Origin: CAYTRP01 sp964625145
GTDB taxonomy: Bacteria > Sumerlaeota > Sumerlaeia > SLMS01 > JAHLLQ01
Direction: 5' to 3'
DNA length: 10,586 nt
Assembly: GCA_964625145.1 (NCBI GenBank)
Contig: CAZVAQ010000119.1
Coordinates: 1 to 10,586, forward strand
How positions within the stretch are numbered: the first letter of the stretch is position 1; each line of letters starts with the position of its first letter. The notes under the pieces are model-generated. The model was not told the origin of the DNA and did no database searches. It saw only the letters and a program-made list of their open reading frames with translations. Both the position numbers and the translations under genes were made by a program. Shown in pieces: positions 1-8,760 of the stretch.

Positions 1-24
1 GTCGGGCGTTCGCGTTAACTGGAT

Positions 25-44
25 CAGCCGAATTGGTTCGGCTG
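25..44. repeat. Inverted repeat / hairpin (8-bp stem, 4-nt loop)
   Basis: CAGCCGAA (25-32) and TTCGGCTG (37-44) are perfect complements around a TTGG loop. The heptamer TGGATCA occurs directly on both sides (20-26 and 47-53). No T-run follows on the plus strand, so this is not a classical intrinsic terminator. It could end the transcript of a gene to the left or be a protein-binding site. The structure is seen; the role is unknown. Confidence 0.5.
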
Positions 45-180
45 GATGGATCAATGTGACTCTGGTCCAAGCGAGACGTCCTTCGGCCGGTTTTGGGGAC
101 TTGGTACGTCCCGCAGGGCGCAAAAGCTAGGAGGAGCGGGGGCAGGGAAGTCGAGGGGAAAGCAATCCGTGGCACGCAAT

Positions 181-204
181 CGGGCGCTCAATTGGTTGCG
201 CCCG
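181..204. repeat. Inverted repeat / hairpin (7-bp stem, 10-nt loop)
   Basis: CGGGCGC (181-187) pairs perfectly with GCGCCCG (198-204) across a 10-nt loop. The loop contains AATTGGTT, an octamer also found in the hairpin at 25-44. It lies just upstream of the candidate promoter of the first gene, so it would sit in DNA as an operator-like element or in a longer transcript as a leader hairpin. No T-run follows. Confidence 0.4.
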
Positions 205-210
205 CCAAGC

Positions 211-237
211 TTGAAAAGGCATGCCGGGTTGTATTCT
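211..237 (+). promoter_or_regulatory. Candidate sigma70-type promoter for the GSDH-like gene
   Basis: TTGAAA (211-216) matches five of six bases of the -35 consensus. TATTCT (232-237) matches four of six bases of the -10 consensus. The spacer is 15 bp, shorter than the usual 17. The start codon at 267 lies 29 bp downstream of the -10 box, so the leader would be short. This is a weak prediction from pattern only. Confidence 0.3.
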
Positions 238-266
238 GGTGGGGCCAAAATGGAGCAGACATCCAA

Positions 267-1478
267 ATGACTCGCGTGACAACATTCGCAAGCGGTTGCG
301 CGCTCCTTTGTTCAATCTCAGTAGCAGAGTCACTGCCACCGCTGATGGTCGAGCATGTGGCCACAATCCCCTCCGGACCAGTGACGACGATCACACAGCT
401 CCCCGCGCAAGAGGATGAACGCCTGATCGTCAGCACTCTCAATGGGATCGTGTATTCGGTGAACCTATCCAATCCGGCGGAGCCAACGGTTTTTCTTGAT
501 GCGTCCGATCTCACCGTGACAGGCGTGGAAAAGGGTTTTTTCTCGGTCACCTTTCATCCGGATTTTGGCGAATCGAATCGGTATTTCTATGTGAACCATT
601 CAATTCTTCTCCCGTTAACCATCCCCCCCATCTTTCCACGGGACAGGACAGCGTTGGCGCGCTATGAAATGAGCGAGTTGAATGACGATGTCGTGGATGT
701 TTCCTCCCGGACCGTGATGTACATGGGGCTGTCTGTATCCAACCACAATGGAGGAGACATGCACTTTGGTCCGGATGGCTGTTTGTATCTGGCAACAGGC
801 GAGGCTGCCGGCGGTTGTGCCCCACAGAATCCAAGTCTTGTCCATGGGAAAATTTTGCGCTTCGACGTTGACCAGAATATCGACACCCCCCCTTATTATG
901 GGATTCCACCGGACAACCCAATGGCCGGAAATCCCAACGGTTTGGAGGAATTCTATTTCATGGGCCTGCGCAATCCCTGGCGTTTCTCCTTTGATCGCCT
1001 GACCGGTGATGTATGGATCGCGGATGTGGGGAATCTCCAACGCGATGAAATCAACCACGTCGCTTACCCGTTTTCAGGAGGCCTCAATTTTGGATGGCCA
1101 CTTTGGGAAGGCGATCTGAAGACGAATGCCACCTGCGCCCCAAATCCCCCGGAAAGCTTTGATGAGTTCGTGGAGCCTGTGCATACGATCGCATGGAGTA
1201 TCAATACTGCGGTAATCGGAGGTTTCGTGTACCGCGGCTCGTCGATTCCCGAATTGTACGGCAGGTATATTTTGGGGGATCGCGGCAGCCGCACCGTGTG
1301 GGCCATGAACCCGACAGATTATTCCGTGGAAGAAATTCTTACCGGACCGCCGCTTTTGGATATTGTGACCTTTGGTGAAGATCGGAATGGAGAGATATAC
1401 ATCGGTTCCGGCAACCTCGTTCATCGAATTGTCCCTGCTCCTCCAGCAGAGATAACGGACCGCCTCATGATCCAATGA
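267..1478 (+). CDS. Exported glucose/sorbosone dehydrogenase-like (PQQ-type) beta-propeller protein
   Basis: A 403-residue protein of the glucose/sorbosone dehydrogenase (GSDH) family, six-bladed propellers that in characterised members use PQQ to oxidise aldoses outside the cytoplasm. The start at 267 is chosen because it opens a signal peptide (basic start, hydrophobic stretch, likely cut after Ser-Val-Ala near residue 20) and has GGAG at 252-255; an upstream in-frame ATG at 93 would bury the signal behind 58 atypical residues. Family signatures include NHNGG with His160, the equivalent of the catalytic base in soluble glucose dehydrogenase, followed by FGPDG; GLRNPWR at 233-239, the PQQ-contacting arginine region; and DVGNLQRDEIN. 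No membrane anchor or C-terminal sorting tag is visible. The substrate is unknown, and many relatives have unproven activity. Base composition is lower in GC than in downstream genes. The gene stands alone and converges with the next one. Confidence 0.88.
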   Translation: MTRVTTFASGCALLCSISVAESLPPLMVEHVATIPSGPVTTITQLPAQEDERLIVSTLNGIVYSVNLSNPAEPTVFLDASDLTVTGVEKGFFSVTFHPDFGESNRYFYVNHSILLPLTIPPIFPRDRTALARYEMSELNDDVVDVSSRTVMYMGLSVSNHNGGDMHFGPDGCLYLATGEAAGGCAPQNPSLVHGKILRFDVDQNIDTPPYYGIPPDNPMAGNPNGLEEFYFMGLRNPWRFSFDRLTGDVWIADVGNLQRDEINHVAYPFSGGLNFGWPLWEGDLKTNATCAPNPPESFDEFVEPVHTIAWSINTAVIGGFVYRGSSIPELYGRYILGDRGSRTVWAMNPTDYSVEEILTGPPLLDIVTFGEDRNGEIYIGSGNLVHRIVPAPPAEITDRLMIQ

Positions 1479-1511
1479 TGTCGGGCAAAGCCATCCCGAA
1501 AGGTCTCTGGG

Positions 1512-2291
1512 CTAGATTACTTCGATCCGAAACCACGTCAGCATCGCCGTCCCCGGCGACACCATTACCCGCGCGGCGGTGTTGATAGCGTTGTTGGGGC
1601 CTGTCCATGGTTCGATGCAGGCATAGTCCGCACCGGGCAGGGACCAGAACTGGAGGTGGCGAAGGGCTGGATTCAACGTGAGGCGCAGCGAGCCAAGTCC
1701 TGGAATCTGAAAGGTGCAGACGCCCCTGGTGGGTGCGGGGACGCCGAAGTCGAATCCTCCGTCCAAGGGGATGGCGGCGTGGTCAAAGGTTGAAGGCTCG
1801 CAGGTGATTCGACCCTTTTCTTCGTTGGGACACAGGAAGTAGGGATGCCAACCCGGAGCGATGGGCATGGGGTGGCTCCCGGTGTTCATGACGAGCAGGT
1901 CTATCTGAATGCCGCTGGGGATGAGCAGGCAGGTCTGCTCGATCTCGAAGTCGTGGGGAAAGATCCGTCGCGCGGCGTCGTCCACGACCAGTTGTGTGCG
2001 GATCTGGACGGCATTCTGGCCAACGACCTTCCACGGCCGCTCGCGGGCGAAACCATGGCGGCCGATGCGGGTGCGGCTGGAGCGAAGCTGGTCGTCGTCG
2101 AGTTCGCCGGCGAATGGGAAAAGGATCGGAATGCCGCCACGGACGGAACGGCCGGGGTCATCAAAGGTTTCGCGGTCCAGATAGAGGAGCGGTTTCCCGT
2201 CCACTTCGAGGTGGGTGATGATGCTGCCCCGCATGGGGGCGACGCGGGCAGTGACGCCGCCGTGGCTGAGGGTGATTTCCTCGAATGACAT
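1512..2291 (-). CDS. Aldose 1-epimerase-like protein (galactose mutarotase fold)
   Basis: A 259-residue protein of the aldose 1-epimerase / glucose-6-phosphate 1-epimerase group, which interconverts the alpha and beta anomers of sugars in the cytoplasm. Signatures, numbered from the chosen start, are RGGIPILFPFAG (51-62), HGFAR (79-83), GWHPYF with His149 (147-152), and EPWTGPNN with Glu227 (227-234). The His and Glu match the general acid and base of the family. The RGGIP..FP and HGFAR blocks resemble the YeaD-like branch more than classical GalM, so a hexose 6-phosphate substrate is possible. I chose the ATG at 2291-2289 because the residues before it, back to a GTG at 2360, do not look like family sequence; GGAG lies about 10 nt upstream on the minus strand. 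The gene converges with the GSDH-like gene across 33 bp and diverges from hppA. Confidence 0.87.
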   Translation of the reverse strand: MSFEEITLSHGGVTARVAPMRGSIITHLEVDGKPLLYLDRETFDDPGRSVRGGIPILFPFAGELDDDQLRSSRTRIGRHGFARERPWKVVGQNAVQIRTQLVVDDAARRIFPHDFEIEQTCLLIPSGIQIDLLVMNTGSHPMPIAPGWHPYFLCPNEEKGRITCEPSTFDHAAIPLDGGFDFGVPAPTRGVCTFQIPGLGSLRLTLNPALRHLQFWSLPGADYACIEPWTGPNNAINTAARVMVSPGTAMLTWFRIEVI

Positions 2292-2617
2292 GGGGTGAGG
2301 GCTCCGAGTGTTTGATTCCGAGGGCCCCTGACCGGAGCCGATGACGTGGCGTGTACTCACATTTGGGTATTTGGTGGTGCAGTGGGCAACCGACTTCGAC
2401 CGTAAATGAGGGGGAGGGCAGGCGGGCGGCGGGAAATCGGATGCCCCGGGTGCGACTCCACACTTGACCCCCTTGCGAGAGGCCAGCCCTTTCCTCCGAT
2501 AGCCTGCTGGTGTGGTTCGCGAGCGGCCCGGTCGTCAGCCGGGATGAAGCGCTTGACTAGCGGGAAAGTGACGACAATCACCCTCCACCCCCCCATTACG
2601 GAAGGAACGACAAACCC
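2292..2617. other. Divergent intergenic region between the epimerase and hppA
   Basis: This 326-bp gap must hold the promoters for both flanking genes unless the epimerase starts at the GTG at 2360. I find a TTGACT at 2553-2558 on the plus strand, but the best -10-like match (GACAAT, 2573-2578) is only 14 bp away, so no promoter is called. A 5-bp hairpin lies at 2527-2543 (CCCGG/CCGGG). An inverted repeat overlaps the epimerase ribosome binding site (separate entry). I looked for a fluoride riboswitch, a known partner of pyrophosphatase genes, and did not find its conserved blocks. Confidence 0.5.
2300..2339 (-). repeat. Inverted repeat covering the epimerase Shine-Dalgarno
   Basis: GGCTCCG (2300-2306) and CGGAGCC (2333-2339) are perfect 7-bp complements separated by 26 nt. 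On the minus strand the downstream arm contains the GGAG proposed as ribosome binding site for the ATG at 2291. If transcribed in the leader, the hairpin would sequester that site. If the true start is the GTG at 2360, the repeat is coding and probably meaningless. Confidence 0.3.
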
Positions 2618-4657
<2,040 letters not shown>

Positions 4658-4704
4658 TTCTTCCCGCAGGTGGTGTGGTTGCTGCCGAACCGTGAGGCGG
4701 CATT

Positions 4705-5949
4705 ATGAAAACAAGACTGCAACGACAAGTCGGGCCCTGGGGAGCTGTCTCCCTGGGGCTCGGCTCCATGTTGGGGACGGGTGTTTTTGTCAGTCTGGCG
4801 CTGGCGGCGGAGATTGCCGGCGGGTTTGTTCTATTGGCTGTGCCGGTTGCCGCGGCCGTGGCATGGTGCAACGCCCGCAGCAGTGCCCGTCTGGCGGCGC
4901 GGTTTCCAGTGAGTGGTGGGACTTATGAGTACGGCCACCGGTTGCTCTCCCCCATCGCAGGATTCACAGCGGGGTGGCTGTTCCTGTGCGCCAAGACTGC
5001 CTCGGCGGCGGCGGCTTGCCTTGGAGTCGGGATATATCTGCCAAATGCCGCCGGGGCGAATGACGCCCTCGCCATGCCCGTGGCTCTGATGGTTCTGGCG
5101 CTGCTGACTGCGGGCGTTCTTGCGGGAATCCGTCGCACGACATGGCTGAATACGGCGCTGGTGGCAGTGACGGTGATGGCCCTGCTGGCGGTCGTGATCT
5201 GCGGGTTCGCTGCGGCAATCACCGGTGCCTCCGAACGTACGGTACTGGGCAGGGACGTGGGTTTGGCTGCTGTGCTGCACGCGTCGGCGCTGGTCTTTGT
5301 GGCGTTCACGGGTTACGGCCGGTTGGCGACATTGGGCGAGGAGGTCAGAAATCCTCGCCGAGCCATTCCGTGGGCAATCAACTCGACGGTGCTCATCACG
5401 GCGCTGATCTACTGGGCGGTTGCCGCGGCGGGGATTGCAGCGTTGGGCTCGGGGGGCTTTGGGCTTGGGCTGTCAGGAGCCCCGCTGGAAGCAGTCGCTC
5501 GGCCGGCCGGTGGCAATGCGGTTGCGGGGTTCGTCGCCGTGGGCGCCATCACGGCGATGCTGGGAGTGACGTTGAACCTGATTCTGGGGCTGTCGCGGGT
5601 GGCCATGGCGATGGGGCGGCGGCGGGAGTTGCCGGCCGCGTTGGAATGGATCGACCGTCGGGGCAACCCGGCAACAGCCGTGGTCGCGGTGGCGGTCGCC
5701 GTGGGGATTGTAATCCTCTCCGGCGGTATCCGCACGGCCTGGTCGTTCAGCGCTGTGACGGTGCTGCTCTACTATGCGATCACGAATGTGGCGGCGATGC
5801 GGCTGCAGGACGGGGGCGGGCGGTTCATCCCGGCCTTGGGCTTGTGCGGATGTCTGGGACTGGCGGCCTTTGTGGACCTCTGGTCGTGGCTGGCGGCGGG
5901 TGCGGTGGTGGCTGTGGGGCTGGTGGTGCGGGGAATCGGGAGGCGGTGA
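4705..5949 (+). CDS. APC-superfamily amino acid permease-like transporter
   Basis: A 414-residue, very hydrophobic protein with about 12 predicted helices, roughly at 12-34, 36-56, 84-112, 121-141, 147-172, 187-208, 223-247, 273-302, 322-340, 345-365, 374-389 and 391-410. Helix 1 carries the glycine-rich unwound motif GLGSMLGTGVF (18-28) typical of APC transporters. After helix 6 comes GYGRLATLGEEVRNPRRAIP (203-222), matching the APC signature around the conserved E-E-x-x-N-P. SGGTYEY (70-76) is another family block. The substrate is probably an amino acid or polyamine, but the sequence does not say which. GAGG at 4694-4697 lies 7 nt before the ATG. Downstream of hppA by 47 bp and likely in its transcript, it may exploit the gradient HppA makes (inference). 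Confidence 0.9.
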   Translation: MKTRLQRQVGPWGAVSLGLGSMLGTGVFVSLALAAEIAGGFVLLAVPVAAAVAWCNARSSARLAARFPVSGGTYEYGHRLLSPIAGFTAGWLFLCAKTASAAAACLGVGIYLPNAAGANDALAMPVALMVLALLTAGVLAGIRRTTWLNTALVAVTVMALLAVVICGFAAAITGASERTVLGRDVGLAAVLHASALVFVAFTGYGRLATLGEEVRNPRRAIPWAINSTVLITALIYWAVAAAGIAALGSGGFGLGLSGAPLEAVARPAGGNAVAGFVAVGAITAMLGVTLNLILGLSRVAMAMGRRRELPAALEWIDRRGNPATAVVAVAVAVGIVILSGGIRTAWSFSAVTVLLYYAITNVAAMRLQDGGGRFIPALGLCGCLGLAAFVDLWSWLAAGAVVAVGLVVRGIGRR

Positions 5950-6077
5950 GGGTCACATCAACTCCCGCCAATGGCTCGGTTCGAGATCTGCTCTTCCTTC
6001 GCAGGTCAGTTATTGGACTCGCGATACGATTACAAATTGGGCCTCGCGCTACAAGTCGATTGCGGGCCATTTGCGGA

Positions 6078-6083
6078 TATAAT
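6078..6083 (+). promoter_or_regulatory. Perfect TATAAT -10 box, candidate fusA promoter
   Basis: The hexamer TATAAT matches the sigma70 -10 consensus exactly in otherwise GC-rich DNA. No good -35 box lies at 16-18 bp: that position reads about GTCGAT. TTGCGG at 6060-6065 is only 12 bp away, and there is no TG extension. It is placed correctly to drive fusA with a leader of about 195 nt. Chance occurrence is possible. Confidence 0.4.
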
Positions 6084-6180
6084 CAGTCCCCCTTGGCCGT
6101 TTTTGAAGATGTGGGAGGCGTAGTCCGCATATTGGGGGCAGCTTGCTTCGTGGCGGTTTTTCACACCTTTCGCGCTTGAC

Positions 6181-6197
6181 GATCCCCGGGGGGGATC
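6181..6197 (+). repeat. Hairpin in fusA leader (7-bp stem, GGG loop)
   Basis: GATCCCC (6181-6187) pairs with GGGGATC (6191-6197) around GGG. CTT (6175-6177) and AAG (6198-6200) can extend the stem past a 3-nt bulge. No T-run follows, so it is not an ordinary terminator. It lies 87 nt before the fusA start and could act as a leader structure or a binding site. Only the structure is seen. Confidence 0.4.
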
Positions 6198-6284
6198 AAG
6201 CACTCTCTCGCGCCGTTCGGGAAGCCCTCCAAATTTCCCGGCTCCGCGGCCCACGTTGCATTCCCACCCGAAAGGTTATTGCTC

Positions 6285-8384
6285 ATGCCCCGCAAGACTC
6301 CGCTGCACCTGGTGCGCAATTTCGGCATCATGGCCCATATCGACGCCGGAAAGACGACGACGACCGAGCGCATCCTGTACTACGCCGGCAAGATCCACAA
6401 GATCGGCGAGGTGCACGACGGCGCAGCGACCACCGACTGGATGGAGCAGGAGCGCGAGCGCGGCATCACCATCACCTCCGCGGCGGTCCAGTGCTACTGG
6501 AAGGAGCACGAGCTCAACCTGATCGACACACCGGGACACGTGGACTTCACGGTCGAAGTCGAGCGCTCGGTGCGCGTGCTTGACGGCGCTGTGGCGACCT
6601 TCTGCGCGGTCAGCGGCGTGGAGCCGCAGTCCGAAACCGTCTGGCGCCAGGCGGACAAGTACGGCGTGCCGCGCATTGCCTATGTGAACAAGATGGACCG
6701 CATCGGCGCGGACTTCTTCAACTGCGTGCAGATGATGCGCGAGCGCCTGGGTGCCCATCCGGTGCCCATCCAGGTGCCGATTGGTGCCGAGGACCAGTTC
6801 AAGGGCATGATCGACCTGGTGTCGATGGAAGCCCGGATCTGGCCGGACGAATCGGAGATGGGCGCGAAGTTCGAACACGGCCCGATTCCCGAGGAGTACA
6901 AGGAACTGGCCGAGGAATGGCGCGAGAAGATGCTCGAGGCCATCGCGGATTATGACGACGAGTTTGCCGAGAAGTTCCTGTCCGGCGCAGAGTTCAGCAA
7001 CGAGGAACTGCGTGCGGGCATCCGCAAGTCCACGCTGTCGGCGAAGATTTGTCCGGTGCTGTGCGGTTCGTCCTTCAAATACAAGGGCGTGCAAATGCTG
7101 CTGGACGCGGTGATTGATTATCTTCCTTCGCCGTTGGACGTGCCCGCAGTGAAGGGGCACAAGGTTGACAACTCCGAGGAGGAGCTGGAGCGCGCGCCGT
7201 CTGACGATGCGCCTTTCGCAGCGCTTGCCTTCAAGATCATGAAGGACCCGAAGGGTGTCGATCGCCTGACCTACATCCGTGTCTACAGCGGCGTGCTGAA
7301 GGCCGGCTCCTACATCTACAATGCCACGTCGGACCGCACCGAGCGTGTCGGCCGCATTTATGTCATGCAGGCCATTGACCGTTCGCCGATCGAGGAGGCC
7401 CGCACGGGCGACATCGTCGCGCTGGTCGGCGTCAAGAACGTGCGCACGGGCGACACGCTGTGCGACCCGGACCACCACATCGTGCTGGAGTCCATGACGT
7501 TCCCCGAGCCGGTCATCTCGCTGGCCATCGAGCCGAAGACGAAGCAGGACATGGACAAGATGTCCCAATCGCTGTCCCGCCTGGCGGACGAGGACCCCAC
7601 GTTCCGCGTGCAGCAGGATCACGAGACGGGACAGACGATTCTGCACGGCATGGGCGAGCTCCATCTGGAGATCCTGGTGGATCGCCTGCGCCGCGAGTTC
7701 AAGATCGACGCCAACGTCGGCCGCCCGCAGGTGGCTTACCGCGAGACGATCACGAAGTCGGCCAAGGGCCAGAACGTCTTCAAGCGCCAGACGGGTGGTC
7801 GCGGACAGTTCGCCGATGTGCACCTGCTCATCGAGCCGAACGACCCGGGGCATGGCTTCACGTTCAAGAACGAGATTGTTGGCGGTGTGATCCCGCGCGA
7901 ATTCATCCCCGCGGTGGAGCAGGGTATCATCGAGGCGATGAACGCGGGCATCCTGGCCGGTTACCCGGTGGTGGACATCAAGGCGAGCCTGTACGACGGT
8001 TCGTACCATGACGTCGACTCGTCGGAAATGGCGTTCAAGATTGCCGCATCAGTGGGCTTCAAGGAACTTTGCAGGAAGGCCGGCCAGATTCTGCTGGAGC
8101 CGATGATGGCGCTGGAAGTGACGACGCCGCCGGATTACCAGGGCGACGTGATTGGCAACCTGAACCAGCGGCGCGCGAAGATCGAGGAGATCACCCCGCG
8201 CGGCCACCTTGGGACGATCAAGGCGTTGGTGCCGCTGGCCGAAATGTTCGGGTATGCGACAGACCTGCGCAACATCTCGTCGGGCCGCGCGAACTTCCAC
8301 ATGACGTTCAGCCACTACGAGCCGGTGCCGGCGAACGTGGCGGAGAAGGTCATCGGAGAGCGCATGGCGGCGGCGAACTCCTAA
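6285..8384 (+). CDS. fusA: Translation elongation factor G
   Basis: A 699-residue translational GTPase that drives tRNA-mRNA translocation and, with RRF, ribosome recycling. The G-domain is complete: AHIDAGKT (17-24), RGITI with Thr62, DTPGH (81-85) and NKMD (135-138). Domains II to V follow at normal length, with GMGELHLEI in domain III, the domain IV tip block GSYHDVDSSE with His575, and the C-terminal EMFGYATDLR block. The start is set at the ATG at 6285 rather than the TTG at 6279 because AAAGG (6271-6275) is correctly spaced only for the ATG. The gene is not next to rpsL, rpsG or tuf, as in the usual str operon. The C-terminal stretch after GYATDLR departs from the usual sequence, so this might be the spdEFG1-type paralogue known from spirochaetes and planctomycetes; I cannot decide by eye. 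An intrinsic terminator follows 33 nt after the stop. Confidence 0.96.
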   Translation: MPRKTPLHLVRNFGIMAHIDAGKTTTTERILYYAGKIHKIGEVHDGAATTDWMEQERERGITITSAAVQCYWKEHELNLIDTPGHVDFTVEVERSVRVLDGAVATFCAVSGVEPQSETVWRQADKYGVPRIAYVNKMDRIGADFFNCVQMMRERLGAHPVPIQVPIGAEDQFKGMIDLVSMEARIWPDESEMGAKFEHGPIPEEYKELAEEWREKMLEAIADYDDEFAEKFLSGAEFSNEELRAGIRKSTLSAKICPVLCGSSFKYKGVQMLLDAVIDYLPSPLDVPAVKGHKVDNSEEELERAPSDDAPFAALAFKIMKDPKGVDRLTYIRVYSGVLKAGSYIYNATSDRTERVGRIYVMQAIDRSPIEEARTGDIVALVGVKNVRTGDTLCDPDHHIVLESMTFPEPVISLAIEPKTKQDMDKMSQSLSRLADEDPTFRVQQDHETGQTILHGMGELHLEILVDRLRREFKIDANVGRPQVAYRETITKSAKGQNVFKRQTGGRGQFADVHLLIEPNDPGHGFTFKNEIVGGVIPREFIPAVEQGIIEAMNAGILAGYPVVDIKASLYDGSYHDVDSSEMAFKIAASVGFKELCRKAGQILLEPMMALEVTTPPDYQGDVIGNLNQRRAKIEEITPRGHLGTIKALVPLAEMFGYATDLRNISSGRANFHMTFSHYEPVPANVAEKVIGERMAAANS

Positions 8385-8416
8385 CGGGCACAGCCAGCTA
8401 GTCTATCGACTTGATT

Positions 8417-8444
8417 CCGCCCCGGAAATTGATCTCCGGGGCGG
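8417..8444 (+). terminator. Intrinsic terminator of fusA
   Basis: CCGCCCCGGA (8417-8426) and TCCGGGGCGG (8435-8444) form a perfect 10-bp GC-rich stem with an 8-nt loop, followed by TTTCTGTT. It begins 33 nt after the fusA stop. The T-tract is interrupted, so efficiency may be moderate, but position and stem are typical. Confidence 0.85.
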
Positions 8445-8719
8445 TTTCTGTTGCCGATGGAAAGCTCTGAGTCCATGCTTCCGTGTTCGTGGGTTGGTGC
8501 CGACAACCCGGCGAGACTCAGAGGAAGACCGACAATTAGCCGTGCGAGCGTGGGGGATGCCATCGCGCCCCTCACGGGTGGGGAGGACATCCACGCCGGC
8601 TGGAAATCCTGAAGTTGCCGGGCTGTAATACAGGGGAAAGTGGGTTGCAGGTTCGATATCCGAAAGTGTGGTTGTCGTTGTTTGTATTGCCCCCATCAAG
8701 GTTTTGTGCTTTGAGGGAC

Positions 8720-8739
8720 TGTTTTCGTGGTAGAAAACA
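8720..8739 (+). repeat. Inverted repeat just upstream of the OmcB-like gene
   Basis: TGTTTTC (8720-8726) and GAAAACA (8733-8739) are perfect complements with a 6-nt spacer GTGGTA. The repeat ends 4 nt before the Shine-Dalgarno GAGGAGG. It may be an operator overlapping the promoter, or a 5' mRNA hairpin beside the ribosome binding site. The structure is seen; the function is inference. Confidence 0.5.
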
Positions 8740-8743
8740 AACC

Positions 8744-8750
8744 GAGGAGG
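8744..8750 (+). promoter_or_regulatory. Strong Shine-Dalgarno of the OmcB-like gene
   Basis: GAGGAGG lies 10 nt before the ATG at 8761 and is the strongest ribosome binding site in the window. It fixes the start of the following gene and suggests high translation, which fits a structural envelope protein. Confidence 0.8.
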
Positions 8751-8760
8751 TTTAGGATAG

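Larger units (their letters stand above)
1..266. other. Non-coding leader region with two hairpins
   Basis: No convincing gene is seen here. Short open frames exist on both strands but show no recognisable protein and lack a good ribosome binding site. A TAA in frame 1 at 16-18 could be the tail of a gene that lies left of the window, but five codons are too few to tell. The stretch holds two hairpins, listed separately, and a candidate promoter just before the first gene. Confidence 0.6.
5950..6284. other. Intergenic region and fusA leader
   Basis: This stretch of 335 bp lacks a credible gene. No intrinsic terminator is visible after the permease. A perfect TATAAT box lies at 6078-6083 and a GC-rich hairpin at 6181-6197. 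If transcription starts near 6090, the fusA leader is close to 195 nt, long for a gene with an ordinary Shine-Dalgarno sequence (AAAGG, 6271-6275, 9 nt before the ATG). Confidence 0.5.
8445..8760. other. Non-coding region upstream of the OmcB-like gene
   Basis: No gene is recognised in this 316-bp stretch on either strand. Base composition shifts toward AT in the last 60 bp, as expected for a promoter and leader. A TTGAGG at 8711-8716 and TAGAAA at 8731-8736 resemble -35 and -10 boxes, but the spacer is only 14 bp, so I do not call a promoter. The inverted repeat at 8720-8739 and the ribosome binding site are listed separately. A GGTTCGATATCC-like string near 8650-8661 resembles a tRNA T-arm but has no stem. 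Confidence 0.5.

Noticed and set aside
46..270. Small plus-strand frame before the GSDH-like gene
   Set aside because: There is no credible ribosome binding site or recognisable sequence, and a stop at 268-270 overlaps the true start. Composition looks non-coding.
1479..1511. Shared bidirectional terminator between the convergent genes
   Set aside because: Only a 4-bp CGGG/CCCG pairing is found in the 33-bp gap, and no T-run accompanies it on either strand.
2400..2617. Fluoride riboswitch upstream of hppA
   Set aside because: This is a plausible association for pyrophosphatases, but the conserved GGCGATGG-type 5' block and the CTGATG..CTCCTA-type 3' block are absent.
5142..6179. Plus-strand frame of 345 codons overlapping the permease
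   Set aside because: It is a Gly/Arg-rich shifted reading of the permease gene, with no domain or ribosome binding site.
6276..8009. Open frame of 577 codons on the minus strand opposite fusA
   Set aside because: It mirrors the codon pattern of fusA, is rich in His, Arg, Val and Leu with no recognisable domain, and fusA on the other strand is unambiguous.
8595..8665. tRNA-like element around GGTTCGATATCC
   Set aside because: The T-loop-like string has no complementary T-stem, and no D-arm, anticodon arm or acceptor stem can be built around it.
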